Shown piece by piece: positions 31,975 to 43,059 of a stretch of 64,000 bases of DNA. This DNA comes from Endomychus coccineus (Eukaryota > Arthropoda > Insecta > Coleoptera > Endomychidae), in assembly GCA_958510875.1 (NCBI GenBank), contig OY294067.1, positions 258,975,736 through 259,039,735 on the forward strand, given 5' to 3'. A program made the translations under genes and the position numbers. The notes under the pieces were generated by a model. That model saw only the letters and a list, made by a program, of their open reading frames with translations. It searched no databases and had not been told where the DNA came from. The first letter of the stretch is position 1. The number at the start of each line of letters is the position of its first letter.

Positions 31975-33370
31975 AATAATCTGAAGTCTAGTACAACTGC
32001 TTAATGTTTCGTTCCATATTAGTAATAACAGTGTAAACATAAGTTACGAAACTCGACAATTTGAACGCACATATGAACAATAAAACCCAGATTTTGACAG
32101 ATATTCTTTTATGTTAATGTACAACTTACTTGCCTGAAATTGTTTCTATCAACGCCACTAAGTGACACAGTGTGAATTGGTATTTCAATTGGAGTTTAGA
32201 TTTTTATTTGTGAGGATACCTTAGAACTTAAATTTACAATTCTGACCCTCCAGAAAATACTAGCATTGTAGAGGAAAGAGTAAGAAAAGTTATTGGAGCA
32301 CAAGTGAATAGGTCAAGGAGGGCAATGCGGGCAATGTTGAGGAGATGATGAGAAAACATTCAACAGTTTAAGTAAATTTTTGTTTAATTTTTTTTAAACT
32401 TCTTTTCTAATAATTTTGATGAGGTTCAGATGTTAATTGGTATGTAAACAGGGGGATTTGGCCTTGGAACGGACAAAAATGTGGAAGAAATATCTTTTGG
32501 TCTTCACTGGCAGGATGTATTTCATGAATACTTCCCCTTAACCATTTTCGGGAAGGTACATTGTGTTGTTTGGATATTACAGTTAGAGTAGTAATAGTCA
32601 AATTTTGAGGATGCTGTTCCAATTGTCTACTTTGTTTTAGGTTGCACAAATATTCTTCAGACCAGCGACTCCAAACGCTGTATTGCAGTTATTGCAGAAA
32701 ATCAGACTGTCGGTTCATTGGAGTCTGGGTCCGGTACAGTGACCAATGATCTACTAATCAAAAAACGAACTGCGTCAACAGCTTTAGGTCGTTGGTATCA
32801 GGAGAGAGAGGAGTGAGCAGACTGGAATTTGGCGTATCCTCAATTTCTAATAGAAGAGTAATAAAATCATAGTACGTTATTCTTGTTTCATTCACAACCC
32901 TGAAGAAATGAAATTTTACGCTTTCCACCATATTCTCTCAGAGACCTCCGTAGAGAATTTGGAGGGATACATTGCCATTGGATCTCTTTCCTTACACAAC
33001 ATTGTATGTAGTAAATTTGGAAGAAAAGCACGCGAAGACTCAAGGATCTCACATACCAAAGCGACCGAAGTTGTGGTACCGGTTGCAACTGCACCAAGAA
33101 CCTCAGTGATCCGGACCAAACACACAGAAGTGATATCTCTATGTTATGTTTTGTTGTGTAATTGATACATCAATCAATGAATGAAGTATGGGTTTTAATG
33201 TTAACCGCAGTTTAGAAAACGACGGAAAAGAATGAAAAGTTTTATGATCATAACATGAAATTGAAACCGTTTCAAACTGTCCCTAAATATATAAATATAT
33301 ATTGTCTTATATTCAGGAACAAAAAATCGGGCAAATGGCTTCATGAAGTAAATATAGTTCTCAAAATTCA
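31975..33370. other. No gene recognised
   Basis: A plus-strand stretch near 32240-32350 (SIVEERVRKVIGAQVNRSRR) is open for about 35 codons and could be the end of a transposon ORF. Open frames at 32.4-33.2 kb on both strands overlap each other and show no known motif. Confidence 0.35.
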
Positions 33371-33384
33371 AGGTGATTTTCATA

Positions 33385-33570
33385 AACTATATCCAATATC
33401 CACTTCAGCGGAATCTTGAAGAGAGATTTTTCTCATATTTTCGAATGAACTTCGAATTTTTTGACGGGCTGCTAGATCTCATAAAAGAACATAATATTTT
33501 GGATAGGATAGGTCATACAAAATCCGCTGTATCTTCGCATTTTCGATCATTTGTTCTGTTAACTATATTG
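33385..33570 (+). pseudogene. Harbinger-like transposase N-terminal fragment
   Basis: RNLEERFFSYFRMNFEFFDG then LLDLIKEHNILDR matches the region upstream of the catalytic domain in Harbinger (HARBI1-like) transposases, where a FFxYFRM..xFDxLLxLI pattern is typical. The frame ends at 33576 and no catalytic motif follows. Confidence 0.6.
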
Positions 33571-33599
33571 CATTAAAAACTCAAATCGTTAGGCGGTCA

Positions 33600-33930
33600 A
33601 ATGTAACAAGATGCGTTTTGATCGTGGCCACATAGTGAACGCTGCAAACAATCGTGATAATGAACGCTGAATCATTCCTGTCTGCACACTCTGTCGCTGA
33701 TTTGATACTATTGTATTGAATGAGTTGCCACCGCCGACGCTTTGGTGTTTGGGATCCTTAATAAGCTCTTTTTGAGCACTTACAAAATTCGTACCCTTGA
33801 ACCCTTGTCAGAGAAAATTCTAGCTGGCTTTCCGAATCTGGTTGACAACTGTCAGTGCATCTTTTAGACATTTGGCTCTTTTATCGGCGCGTTCCCTCGC
33901 AATTCGAAGGTAAACCATTTGCTTGATTGC
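33600..33930 (-). pseudogene. Possible LTR-retrotransposon integrase scrap
   Basis: On the minus strand LRIARERADKRAKCLKDALT (about 33925-33865) is followed across frameshifts by ARIFSDKG, then TNFVSAQKELIKDPKHQ. This resembles the second catalytic Asp region (SDxGTNFV) of gypsy-like integrases. The rest (GGGNSFNT) no longer aligns by eye. The assignment is weak. Confidence 0.3.
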
Positions 33931-33934
33931 AGGT

Positions 33935-34445
33935 ATCATAACTTAACATATACCAAGAATGTATGCGTAACGAAGTTGAGCGTGCGAAATTAATCTCAAC
34001 TACTTGTTTCGTTTCCATTTGCGAGTAAATGAATCGCAAACAACGAACATGGATCACGACCCGACATGAAGCTATGATACTTTTAAAGTAATTAGCATTG
34101 GAAGATGAGTGTACGACATAAAGGTGGGTCGGACAAGTCTCCTTAATTCACGTGACATATGAGTGACGTTGAATGCACTTCGTGTATTATACACAAACTA
34201 GGGATTGGCAGACACGCACCTATAATACAGTTACATGATTAAAAACATGCCTTTCCATTCAACATTCAAACCGTCTATAACAACTATATTCGTTTACTGA
34301 ACCACTAATATCCAGGAAAGACATTGAAATAACGAAAGGATTGTTAAAACGCTTACTAGTAGACTTATCGTACAGGCTCGTATTAAGGAATAATTGATTG
34401 ATTCAGTTCGATATATTGTTTTATCGAAGAAATGCTTGCTCTTAT
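33935..34445. other. No feature recognised
   Basis: AT-rich, with no conserved coding motif or repeat seen. Confidence 0.5.
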
Positions 34446-34448
34446 ATC

Positions 34449-34516
34449 ATAAAACTCTATAAATAGAAAATAATCACTCTTATCCACTAAAATACTGCTA
34501 AAGTACTGGAAGTAAC
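34449..34516 (+). repeat. Left half of the 180-bp MITE family
   Basis: AATCACTCTTATCCACTAAA then CTGCTAAAGTACTGGAAG matches the left arm of 20501-20684. The copy is cut by the hAT-like end at 34517. Confidence 0.75.
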
Positions 34517-35560
34517 CAGTGGCGTATCTAGGGTAAGACAGGCAGGACACATGCCCTGGGTGCCAACGCCGAGAGGGCGCCGCTTGGAGCCTCTGGAACT
34601 TACACATAGCTTGGGAACGAATCGTGTCCAATTTATTGATTTTTTCTTTGTCTAATAATATAATGCGACGAACAAAACTAATAAAACAGTCTTATTAATT
34701 CGAAATCTATTTTTAACACATCGCATTCTTGTAATGTGACTCGAATGATGGTTTACAGTCGAGGTTTTGAAATTTGTACGGGGAGTCAAGCACCCCGCGA
34801 ACCTAACTTATTCAAATAACTGTTAAACTAATCAACCGAATTTTACGCTACTAGGATTTTGGATCAGGGTACTCATTTCCATTCGGATTCAGAATAGATT
34901 GCAAGATCCGGACATGAACTTTCCTGATGGCGCCTTAAATCTGAAAGTTCTAAGACATCATTTTCACAATGAAAAGGAAACTGTGTAATGAAGCTCTGGA
35001 AGACAGAAACAAGAAATCGAGCGATCTATGGACGGAACAATTGGTCGCCTACACACAAAAATGGACGATGGATTCACTCTTATGAACTATACTGACGAGA
35101 AGCTTGGGTTTCTACTTGAGGTTGGAGGATTACGTACCAGTATTACCATAGCTGTCCTGAAGAATAGGTGTCAAAACTTCGGCCAGACCTACAACTGCGT
35201 TGTTGATGGTGAGCAGTGGTATGAAATTTTTAGACTTCAGTATATTGTATCAAAACTAATATCAAACTATCACGACCTGGATATGTTCTACTATTTGTTG
35301 TGCGATGTGGAGATGAGAGTGTCTTTCCAAATCTTTGGATAGCTATCCAAATATTTTGAATTATAGCTGTTTCCATTGCTATTTGTGAAAGATCTTTCAG
35401 CAAATTAATATAAATTTTGAACAAACTAAGAGCCTCCATGGGTCCAGATTGATAAGGCGATCTTGCTTTGCCGAGCGTTGAAAGGAAAAAAGCTGGGAAT
35501 ACTGAATTCGTTTTAAGTAAAAAAGTTCACATAAACCTGTCCTAACAAAAGTTTAATTTT
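34517..35560 (+). pseudogene. hAT element C, decayed, inserted in a MITE
   Basis: The left end CAGTGGCGTATCTAGGG is a hAT terminal repeat and sits directly against the broken MITE. Coding remains on the plus strand: an open frame at 35028-35342 corresponds to the late catalytic region (KLGFLLEVG). The dimerisation motif FPNLWIAIQIF..IAVSIAICERSFSKL lies at about 35325-35405, followed by RASMGPD and LALPSVER. Stops occur throughout. No right terminal repeat or matching 8-bp duplication was found, so the right end is deleted or beyond recognition. Confidence 0.7.
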
Positions 35561-35763
35561 ATTTTAGGTTTTTTTTTCAAAAATTTAGAAAATAGTTTGA
35601 GATTATGAGATTTGAGGGACAGTTCATTGTGACTTAGGAACTCGCTTTTTCACTTTATAAGTTGTTTTAAAATATAATCAGTGTCGTAGTTATGGGTTCG
35701 CCTTAGAGCAATTTTAAAAAGCGTGTTCCCAAGTCACCTCATTATGTCCCCAACCTTAACTCA

Positions 35764-36025
35764 ATATGTCGTTTTCTGTATTTTTGAAAAAAGCCTAAAT
35801 GAATGAAACTTTGACACCTTGCATATCGAAAACAGAGCGTTAAGGGACAGGTTTATAGGATCTTTAATATTTGAAATTTACCCAGAAATCACACCCTAAG
35901 ATATGTCCATTTCTGGATTTTTGAAAAAAGGCCTAAAAAAAAACTTCGCCACCTTGTATATCGAAAACAGAGCGTTTAGGGACAGGTTTATAGGATGTTT
36001 TATACTTGAAATCTACCCAGAAATT
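35764..36025 (+). repeat. Tandem duplication, about 137-bp unit
   Basis: ATATGTC at 35764 and 35901 starts two copies that share TTTTTGAAAAAAG, TATCGAAAACAGAGCGTT, GGGACAGGTTTATAGGAT and ACCCAGAAAT. The right copy borders the LINE fragment that follows. Confidence 0.88.
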
Positions 36026-36039
36026 GGCTTAAAGAGGAC

Positions 36040-36680
36040 CGGCAAATTCCGAACTGGGCTGTCGAGCAGTACACTGTGCTGTTTCCAAAGAAAGGAAAGA
36101 TGTCTTATCCCAAGAACTACTGGCCGATCACTTGTCTCAACACCTGCTACAAGTTATGTACACGTATCTTGTATGCTAGGTTGTTGATCGACCGATCCGG
36201 TAATTAATAACATCACCGAGCTGTGTGGGACAAAGAAGGGCATGGAGGGTTGCCGGGAGAACCTGGTGATAGACCCACGTCTTCATACTCTACAAGCGAA
36301 AAGTTACCATGGTCCGGATAGACTATCGCAAGACATGATTCAACATCATATGAGCTAGTATTGTACTTCCTCCAACCCCACTAGTGAGATGCATAGAACA
36401 TCTGTTGCCACTCCGGAAGATCCATTTTGCCATCACATCAGACACACGAGTCCTGACAGAATTGGTAACATACAAGAGGGGTGGCTTCCAAGGGAACTCC
36501 TTGAGTCCCCTCTTGTTCAACATCTCACTGATGCCGCTCTCCATTGCGTTGAGACGGATTCGTGGATATTACTCTGGATCACCGAACGACCGGAGGCAAG
36601 ATATCACCCATTTATTTTTCATGGATGATCTGAAACTGTATTTCTCTAGTATATATGGCTTCACTAATTCTATCCAATAA
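36040..36680 (+). pseudogene. R2/NeSL-like LINE reverse transcriptase fragment
   Basis: Frames give NYWPITCLNTCYKLCTRIL (about 36115-36170), then KKGMEGCRENLVIDPR (about 36234-36280). ELVTYKRGGFQGNSLSPLLF (about 36447-36510) is the conserved QGxSLSPLLF block. HLFFMDDLKLYFSS (about 36610-36650) is the catalytic box with MDD. The motif wording (TCLNT.YK, QKG..G, MDDLKLY) fits R2/R4/NeSL-type LINEs rather than CR1/Jockey. Frameshifts separate the pieces and both ends are missing. Confidence 0.8.
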
Positions 36681-36689
36681 TAGCATTGC

Positions 36690-37180
36690 TAAGTCAGTAG
36701 ATGTAAGAGGTCAAGTATGAGCTAAAAAATAAAATCTTTAACATACTCCATTCTGAGAAATAATCAAAGGATGCTTAGCAGGAAGAATTTATTTGGTTTG
36801 GCATCTTGGCAATTTTGAAATTTCATAGTAATCACAATTATCTTGTCAGAAGATTCCTATGGAAAGGTGATCTTGGGTAAAAATGAGGTGAAGAAAAAAT
36901 AAAATTCACCCTCCCAGGTTCCTACCATATTATTTTAAGTTTGGTAGTTCAGCTACAATATGATTTTGAATCCCACAACAATTTTCACTACGGAAAACCA
37001 GTATCACGCCATAGAAAACAATATGAAATAGCCATTAGCCAATATGGAGTCTCCAGCCACATGTTGATGGACATCTAATATAGATTCAACGTTGTTGATA
37101 AACAGAATTTCATTTGCGGTTATAACATTCAAGCCGAATGTCATCACAAGATGATATGATATGTGAATTGTTGAGAAATA
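36690..37180. other. No feature recognised
   Basis: AT-rich, between the LINE fragment and the Penelope terminal repeat. Confidence 0.5.
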
Positions 37181-37335
37181 AGTCACATTAACACATATGT
37201 GTACTATATCTTCGTCTTTACGTACGTTTCGGTCTCACAACCATCATCAGGAGACTACCTACAATCAAACTAATTGCATTAAGCACTGAGCCTCTATATC
37301 GAATTAGTTTCAATTAAACATGTCAACGTCGCAAT
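37180..37335 (-). repeat. Penelope-type terminal repeat, diverged
   Basis: On the minus strand it runs from CTATTCGTGTTCGTTCG, through TTGCGACGTTGACATG and CAATTAGTTTGATTG, to the ribozyme and then ACATATGTGTTAATGTGACT. The order matches 4440-4690 and 39070-39330. No coding part adjoins. Confidence 0.75.
37213..37256 (-). ncRNA. Hammerhead ribozyme motif, complete core
   Basis: On the minus strand: CTGATGA (37250-37244), then a stem II hairpin GGTT-GTGA-GACC, GAAA (37230-37227), and ACGTACGT forming a minimal 2-bp stem III before the cleavage-type GTA. Flanking AGTCT and AAGAC can pair as stem I with one mismatch. Minimal stem III hammerheads of this form are known from Penelope-like elements. 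This is the most complete of the copies here. Confidence 0.7.
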
Positions 37336-37339
37336 AACG

Positions 37340-38230
37340 AACGAACACGAATAGTAATTTGAATATTAGCACATTAATGTATTTCAAAACCAGATGCTAT
37401 TTGACGTCACAGCATATTTTCACTGTGCTGTTTATGCATTTGTCCGGTTGTGACACAAATTCACCTGACAATTATGCTCAAGATTCTTCGATTGAAGATA
37501 AAACTATATGCCTACCTACTTTTCAAATTCACCTTCATTATCTGCTGCAACCGAGTTTATACAAAGAGTGGAAATTAAGTGATACTCTCTCGGTTGAACT
37601 AAATTAGATGGAGCAACTTAGTCCGGAAGTAACACATTATGATGTTCCAACTGACTTCTGATCAAATAGGGTAGTATAATATCTTGGTCAGCTATTACAA
37701 ACACAATAATAACACTTAAAATAGGGTTTTTGTACAGACGTTTTGGTGAATGGTTCTGCTCTGGGAGTGTGCTTTCAATTTGTACACTTTGTACACGTAA
37801 CATACAATGAAAGGATTCGAATTTATCATTCTTTGTTACTTGAATAAGCTACGAAATTATCATCATCTATACTTGTTTCCGTCGACTGTTGGAATACCTC
37901 ATAGAAAAAGGCGGGTATACAAGGTTTATAATAAATACTTTATTCATTGTTACATAACCGCTTCGCCTTCAGATAGTTATCTGTTTTACGGATTTCAGAA
38001 CGCACCAAATAAGAACTTTAACATTTTTAACACAAACAACGTTTTTTTCGATTAAACCATTTCTGGACAATCATTCAATGAAAATATTCAATTTCTAAAC
38101 TTCTAAAAAGTATCTGTAATAATGATATATAATTAAGAAGCTTGAGTTTCGAATCCCCAATGCTGGTTCATTTTTACGTTCATTCATCTTTAATCCTATA
38201 TTAAAAAAAATTGATCTATAGTTCTTACAC
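37340..38230. other. No feature recognised
   Basis: Open frames at 37359 and 37807 have no known motif and no matching repeat in the window. Confidence 0.5.
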
Positions 38231-38234
38231 GCAA

Positions 38235-38585
38235 TTAAACTCATTAGGCAAAAAACCCGCGTTAAGAAAATAAAAGTTCTCTTATGTGTTTATTTAATGT
38301 TATAGCATCCAAAACTAGCCTTACAAATAACATACTAACCTACAATTGCAACTTCCCGACAATATATGTTTCCTTGTGTGTTCAGTTAATGCTATTGCAA
38401 TCAAACATAAACATACAAATACCCTACTAAGTTTGAATTGCCGCTTGGAGATAATGAAATAAATAATGTTCTCTTATTATTTCCTTTGTATTGCTTGCGA
38501 TTTTCCAATTCCATCATTTCTTCACCTGGATAACTCTCGGAAGGAAGCGTATAATCGAAACTTTAGTCATCTGACGATAATCCAT
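38235..38585 (+). repeat. Minisatellite-bearing block, copy 1
   Basis: Units of about 95 bp share TTAATGTTATAGCATCC, then ACTTACAAATAAC-type and CTAACTTAGAATTGC-type phrases. They are followed by a unique tail with ATTGCTTGCGATTT, CCATCATTTCTTCAC and GAAACTTTAGT. The same order, units plus tail, recurs at 41575-41975. Confidence 0.75.
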
Positions 38586-38734
38586 AACTTAATTCAGTGC
38601 AGAAGTAGAGAAGGCATTAAATATGGATTAATCAACTAATCGATCATTTGATTATTCTGATAAGTAATCGACTAGAATCAGTCATTACATGGAGAAAATT
38701 CATTCTAAACTTTAATAAAATAACTATTGAAAGA

Positions 38735-38890
38735 AGTTCGGTTTTCACTAGTTTAATAAATAAATGTGACTGTAGTTTCGCTAACACAGTAGCTTCTTCA
38801 AACAATACTTCGTGATATTGGTTAGAAGAAGCTACTGTGTTAGCGAAAATATAGGCACATTTACTTATTAAATTAGTGAAAATAGAACTA
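38735..38890. repeat. 156-bp hairpin element
   Basis: Arms of about 65 bp, with an exact core TTTCGCTAACACAGTAGCTT and its inverse, surround about 26 bases. The outer arms (TTTTCACTAGTTTAATAA and the inverse of TTTTCACTAATTTAATAA) differ at a few sites. It could be a MITE or the foldback of a deleted element. Confidence 0.8.
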
Positions 38891-39069
38891 GTAATAGATA
38901 TTCTATTTAATCATTAGTGATCGTTGACTGAATAAATCACTACAAAATAATTTATTATTCAATCATTCAATTAATCTAATATTTCAGAAAATAATTCCTT
39001 TTCAATCCGTGTTCACATAATAATAATACATAATGAGTACATGGTACCTACTATATTATCTTAATTATG

Positions 39070-39330
39070 AATAAATTCTCGGGAAATAGGTCACAATAAA
39101 CATATGCTTAATATTTTCGTCTTTAGGTACGTTTCGGTCTCACGACCATCATCAGAAAACTTATTATGTTTGAAAAGGGAATTCTTGAAACTAATCATAT
39201 CAGTAAAAAGCGTCCTTATCGCCCCAATTTCAATTAAGAATGTCCACTTCGCCGAAACGAACTGTATACGACTGAAACAAAAAATATAACTCTCAAGTAT
39301 TCACTTTCGAACCAGATCTTAAAGATTTAT
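39070..39330 (-). repeat. Penelope terminal repeat downstream of a GIY-YIG fragment
   Basis: The minus strand shows the same order as the other terminal repeats: TTCGGCGAAGTGGACATTC, GGCGATAAGGACGCTTTT, then the ribozyme, then GTTTATTGTGACCTATTTCC. It follows the endonuclease remnant at 39495-39840 on the same strand, as the 3' terminal repeat of a Penelope element should. Confidence 0.8.
39118..39161 (-). ncRNA. Hammerhead ribozyme motif, mutated stem III
   Basis: Minus strand: CTGATGA (39155-39149), hairpin GGTC-GTGA-GACC, GAAA, then ACGTACCTA. The second pair of the minimal stem III is lost (C in place of G). Stem I pairs as GTTTT with AAGAC. Cleavage is probably weak or absent. Confidence 0.65.
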
Positions 39331-39494
39331 GAGGTAATGAAAAAAATTTGTCAGACCTTATTAGAAATATTGCTATTTGAGCATTTTACCTAAGCTATAC
39401 TTCTAACATTATAAAGACGCATGAAGGAATTTGCAATTAATTGAATTAGTATAAATCTGACTTGATTACTGAATGTCAATTCTATGATTTACAG

Positions 39495-39840
39495 ACTTGG
39501 AGTCACGTTTTATGTGAACCATCTCCAGAATAGATCTTTCATAATAATTGGTTTCCTTAGTTAAAATATTAACATTTTTGTAATCGAATCGATGGTTATA
39601 ATCAAAACAGTGTTTAGTAAGGGCAGTGGGTTTTTGTTTCTTGTACTATATTCATGAGACTCATGAATGTCGTGACCATACAATCTGAACAATTTAATTT
39701 GTATACTACGTGGGTTTGTTTATCTTTAAGTATTAGAGGTTAGTTACGTTTATGCGCAACATTTATATCGTACTTTTTCAAATATTTCTTAATTTCCTCT
39801 GAGGTCTCCGGAATGTATTGTAATGTTATAAAATTATCTG
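39495..39840 (-). pseudogene. Penelope GIY-YIG endonuclease domain, decayed
   Basis: Minus-strand pieces: FITLQYIPETSEEIKKYLKK (about 39832-39773) linking to KDKQTHVVYKLNCSDC (about 39735-39690), which should run into the GIY-YIG core. The core itself (YVGQT) is deleted. After a frameshift TALTKHCFDYNHRFDYKNVN then ILTKETNYYERSILEM (about 39633-39525) completes the domain. The wording matches the endonuclease of Penelope-like elements. No reverse transcriptase lies upstream. Confidence 0.8.
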
Positions 39841-39869
39841 TATTACCATTTATGTTATTTATATATAAT

Positions 39870-40190
39870 CCTAATCATTCATTCAAACAAGATTTGTGAA
39901 ACATTCGAATGTTTTTAAGCACAATTTACATCTCACTGAAACTTTATTGTTAATTAATAATGATTCTTGACTCAGGTATGAATTATATGTGAATTCGCGG
40001 ACATAAGTCACTGTAAAACATATGCTCATTATTTTCCTCTCCACGTACGTTAATGGGTTGCAATTTCGATTACTCGTGTTTCTGTTCGTTTCGTCGACGT
40101 GGGCATTTTTGAAATTAGTGCGATAAGGGCGCTTTGTGCTTGATACCATTAGTTTTAAGAACTCCCGTTTAAGACATCAGAGTTTTCGAT
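39870..40190. repeat. Rearranged Penelope terminal-repeat pieces
   Basis: Minus strand 40040-39960 carries AACGTACGTGGAGAGG, AGCATATGTTTTACAGTGAC and the start of an element body (ACATATAATTCATACC). Plus strand 40060-40190 carries TTTCGATTACTCGTGTTTCT, AGTGCGATAAGGGCGC and AGTTTTAAGAACTCCCGT. The two halves meet head to head near 40055, inside what would be the ribozyme, so the core is lost. Confidence 0.6.
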
Positions 40191-40199
40191 TCTTCTTAG

Positions 40200-40842
40200 G
40201 CTACCCAGTTGCAAAATTATCTTCTAATGCAGGCTAATATGTGAAAAAAGTAAAGAAAAAATATAAGTCCTGATACTGATCTGAAACGTAGTCGAACTAT
40301 CACATTTGATGCATCAATGTATGTCGAATGAAAAATGCCTCAAGAGTTTGTATTAAAAAAAGAGTCATATTTGAAAATAGAAGTTAATGATTGAAAACGA
40401 AACGTCAGATAACAAATTTAATAGGATATTAACACAAGAAAGCTAATAAAAAGATGCTTCTAAGAAATGTTTTTCAATTTATTTGATCTCTGATGGTTAC
40501 ACTAGACGAAAATAAAATAGGAAATCAAGGAATTCGATTTTTCCAAAATTACTTGATATTAAAAAATGATATTGTTAATTTCATACTTTAATATAAATGA
40601 CCTTTTGGCTACGTAATTCCCCATATGACCAAAACTATTACCGTTTTCGATATCCCCATGATAGACATCCTTATCTAGGATATACTGTATACAAGGCGTC
40701 GGAAAGTAATATAAAGTGCGGTCCAAAAGGTTTTTAGAATTTGTATCGTGATCCAGGTGAAAAATCCATAAAGAAATAATGGTTTTCTTAAATTGAATAG
40801 ATTCACCCATTACATGATGAAAATACATTCTAAACTAAAAAA
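40200..40842. other. No feature recognised
   Basis: AT-rich. The minus-strand frame at 40559-40828 has no known motif. Confidence 0.45.
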
Positions 40843-40940
40843 AAATTCTGATGATGGTCGTGAGACCAAAACGTAAGTTGAGACGAAAATAATAAGGATG
40901 TGTGTTAGTGTGATCTATTTTCCGAGAATTCATGGATAAT
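40843..40940 (+). ncRNA. Hammerhead ribozyme motif and 3' part of a Penelope terminal repeat
   Basis: CTGATGA (40848-40854), hairpin TGGTC-GTGA-GACCA, then AAAACGTAAGTTGAGACGA. The conserved G of the GAAA box is A here and stem III is altered, so activity is unlikely. TGTGTTAGTGTGATC and TTTTCCGAGAATTCATG follow, as in the other repeats. Confidence 0.6.
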
Positions 40941-40944
40941 TTAT

Positions 40945-41570
40945 TGTTTTTTCCTAAAATAATCATATTTCCCTTTTGGGAGGATGCATTCTGATCAAAG
41001 TTGAAACATCAAAGAATGCCGTTTGATTTATTCCAAATGACTAATGATCAACGAGGAGCTAATAACTTCAATGATAGGTCTCCCTAAGTTGTCATTGTGA
41101 GTAGCGACCGATAGGCTGCTACATCAACTTAACGAAGATATCAAAAAATGTAATAACAGAATTGCGTAACTTGGATAAATAATATGATATATATGTTAAT
41201 GTCAAAGTTCGAAATATGATGGATTTCGGAGAACTAATCCAAGGAAAATTCAACAAACTAAACAGCGTTAATATTCCTGCTTGGTGTTTTGAACCTACGC
41301 TTAGATCTAAGCGGAGATGGTTTCGGGAATTTCAACGGAAAATGTTTTTCACAGTAACATATACACCGAATAGGGAATTACAGTTCAGACAGAACACTGA
41401 AAAATATTTCTCATTCAATATGTGCTGCTGTCGATTAAAGAGTAAATAATCACTTAATTATCAATTAATCGAAGCAAAACATACCATGCGAATAATTGTT
41501 TAATATGAAAGAAATAATCGATCATTCCAGTGGTTCGATTAATCGTTGCCATCACTAGGCAAAATTGCCG
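40945..41570. other. No feature recognised
   Basis: The 77-codon frame at 41216 shows no known motif. Confidence 0.4.
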
Positions 41571-41574
41571 CATT

Positions 41575-41975
41575 TTATACAACACGGCTAAATTGATCGA
41601 TAAACTCACAAATAACTCACTAACTTATAATTGCCACTCGGCAGTAATATATTATGTTTCTTTATTTGTTTGGTTAATATTATTGCATCCAAAAATAGAC
41701 TTACAGATAACCTACTCACCTAGAATTACCGATTGGGGATAGCATAAGATCCCTGAAGTGTGCAGTTAATGTTATTCCATCCAAAAATAAACTTTCAAAT
41801 GCCCTACTAACTTAGAATTACGACTTGGACATAATATAAAATAATATTTCCTCTCACTCCCATTGCATCATTTGCGATTTCCCAAGTTATACTCAAATCC
41901 ATCATTTCTTTCCTGCATGAACCTTGAAAGAAAGCATGTATTAATTTGAAACTTTAGTGACCGGACTGATATGGA
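41575..41975 (+). repeat. Minisatellite-bearing block, copy 2
   Basis: About three units of the repeat described at 38235-38585 (CACTAACTTATAATTGCCAC, ATTATTGCATCCAAAAATAG, CTTACAGATAACCTACTCAC), then the same tail (CATTTGCGATTT, CCATCATTTCTTTCC, TGAAACTTTAGTGACC). It has one more unit than copy 1 and lies 3.3 kb away in the same orientation. Confidence 0.75.
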
Positions 41976-41979
41976 AAAT

Positions 41980-43055
41980 GGAAAATTGTAATTGCCGCAT
42001 TCAATACAAGCCGGCTAAATATGATGATGATCAGGAAATGACGTAATGACGTAATTCTTTGGCAACAAAACGACAGTTCTACAAAAAGACATTCGAAGAA
42101 CATCGTGTGAACAGCGTTATACCGAAATTATGAGCTGGACTGGAACAATCCTTAGTGGTTGAGTTTTTTGTTGATGAAACATAATAATAATTATACAGAC
42201 TGATATAGCGGTTTCATAAGTCGTAGAAGATTCCTTCGAATGTATGTAAAACTACTGAATGTGCTAAATTATGCAATACCACGTTCGCCTACTGAGTTTA
42301 ATGTTGTAGTTAATAAATCGTTTAAGTGAGTGAAATGGTGCGTCGTTGTGTTAATTAGAGTTAACTTTCTAAATAAATTCATGTGATGGTAACAAACTGT
42401 AGATGAAATATTGCAAAGTTAACAAACCATCAATAGTAAAGTAGGCATTGAACTCTGAATAATGAGTTGAACGTTGTAGTTATTGGAATATCTTGGCAGG
42501 TGTGGCTCATTCATTCTTCTGTTATGATTGGAATACATAATCAATAACTCAATTGGTAAATTCTGACTAGCCTCGAGCTATGAAGAAAGATGTAGATCCA
42601 TCTCTACCATACTTGCATGGTTACTCAAAATAAAGCTCTTACCAGTCAACGTTATACAGTTAAAACAAAATTTATACGCTTCTAGAATACATCACGGATC
42701 ACAGGATGAAATATTTATTAGAATAGGGGATTTTACGAAGTATTACGAAAACACTGCATAAGGACACTTGCATTTAAATACAGTTTCAGCATGTTCATTA
42801 TTCTATATCGAACATAGGTTCATGATTATGCCATTTCGTCATAATTAGGTCATCATTTGCGCAGATTTTTCGTTTGGACGATGAAAAATACCAATTTTAT
42901 TTGTATATTCATTTAATCACACTAGGTCAACAGAAGATATCCCTTCTAGAACTTAGGGGTACATATAATATAATTACAGAATAGGAATTGAAATCAACTA
43001 ATATACATTTACAAATATCATTGGGGTTACAAAAAAATAATATCAAAAGTCATAC
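41980..43055. other. No gene recognised; probably includes the 3' UTR of the LINE that follows
   Basis: AT-rich. No motif in any frame. The minus-strand LINE at 43060-44125 would have its 3' end somewhere here. Confidence 0.4.
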
Positions 43056-43059
43056 CGAT

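Noticed and set aside
31666..32040. 124-codon minus-strand frame with repeated AWAFVRALAT
   Set aside because: It is created by translating two tandem repeat units of a TIR element; no independent sign of a gene.
35680..35720. CAGTGTCGTAGTTATGG as the right end of hAT element C
   Set aside because: It is in direct, not inverted, orientation relative to the left end and lacks the matching 8-bp duplication.
36389..36628. 79-codon frame overlapping the R2/NeSL-like fragment
   Set aside because: It is an alternative frame of the reverse transcriptase, whose motifs lie in the 36384-36680 frame.
38235..41975. CRISPR-like spacing of short repeats
   Set aside because: Units are adjacent tandem repeats of about 95 bp with no unique spacers, in a eukaryotic genome with no cas genes.
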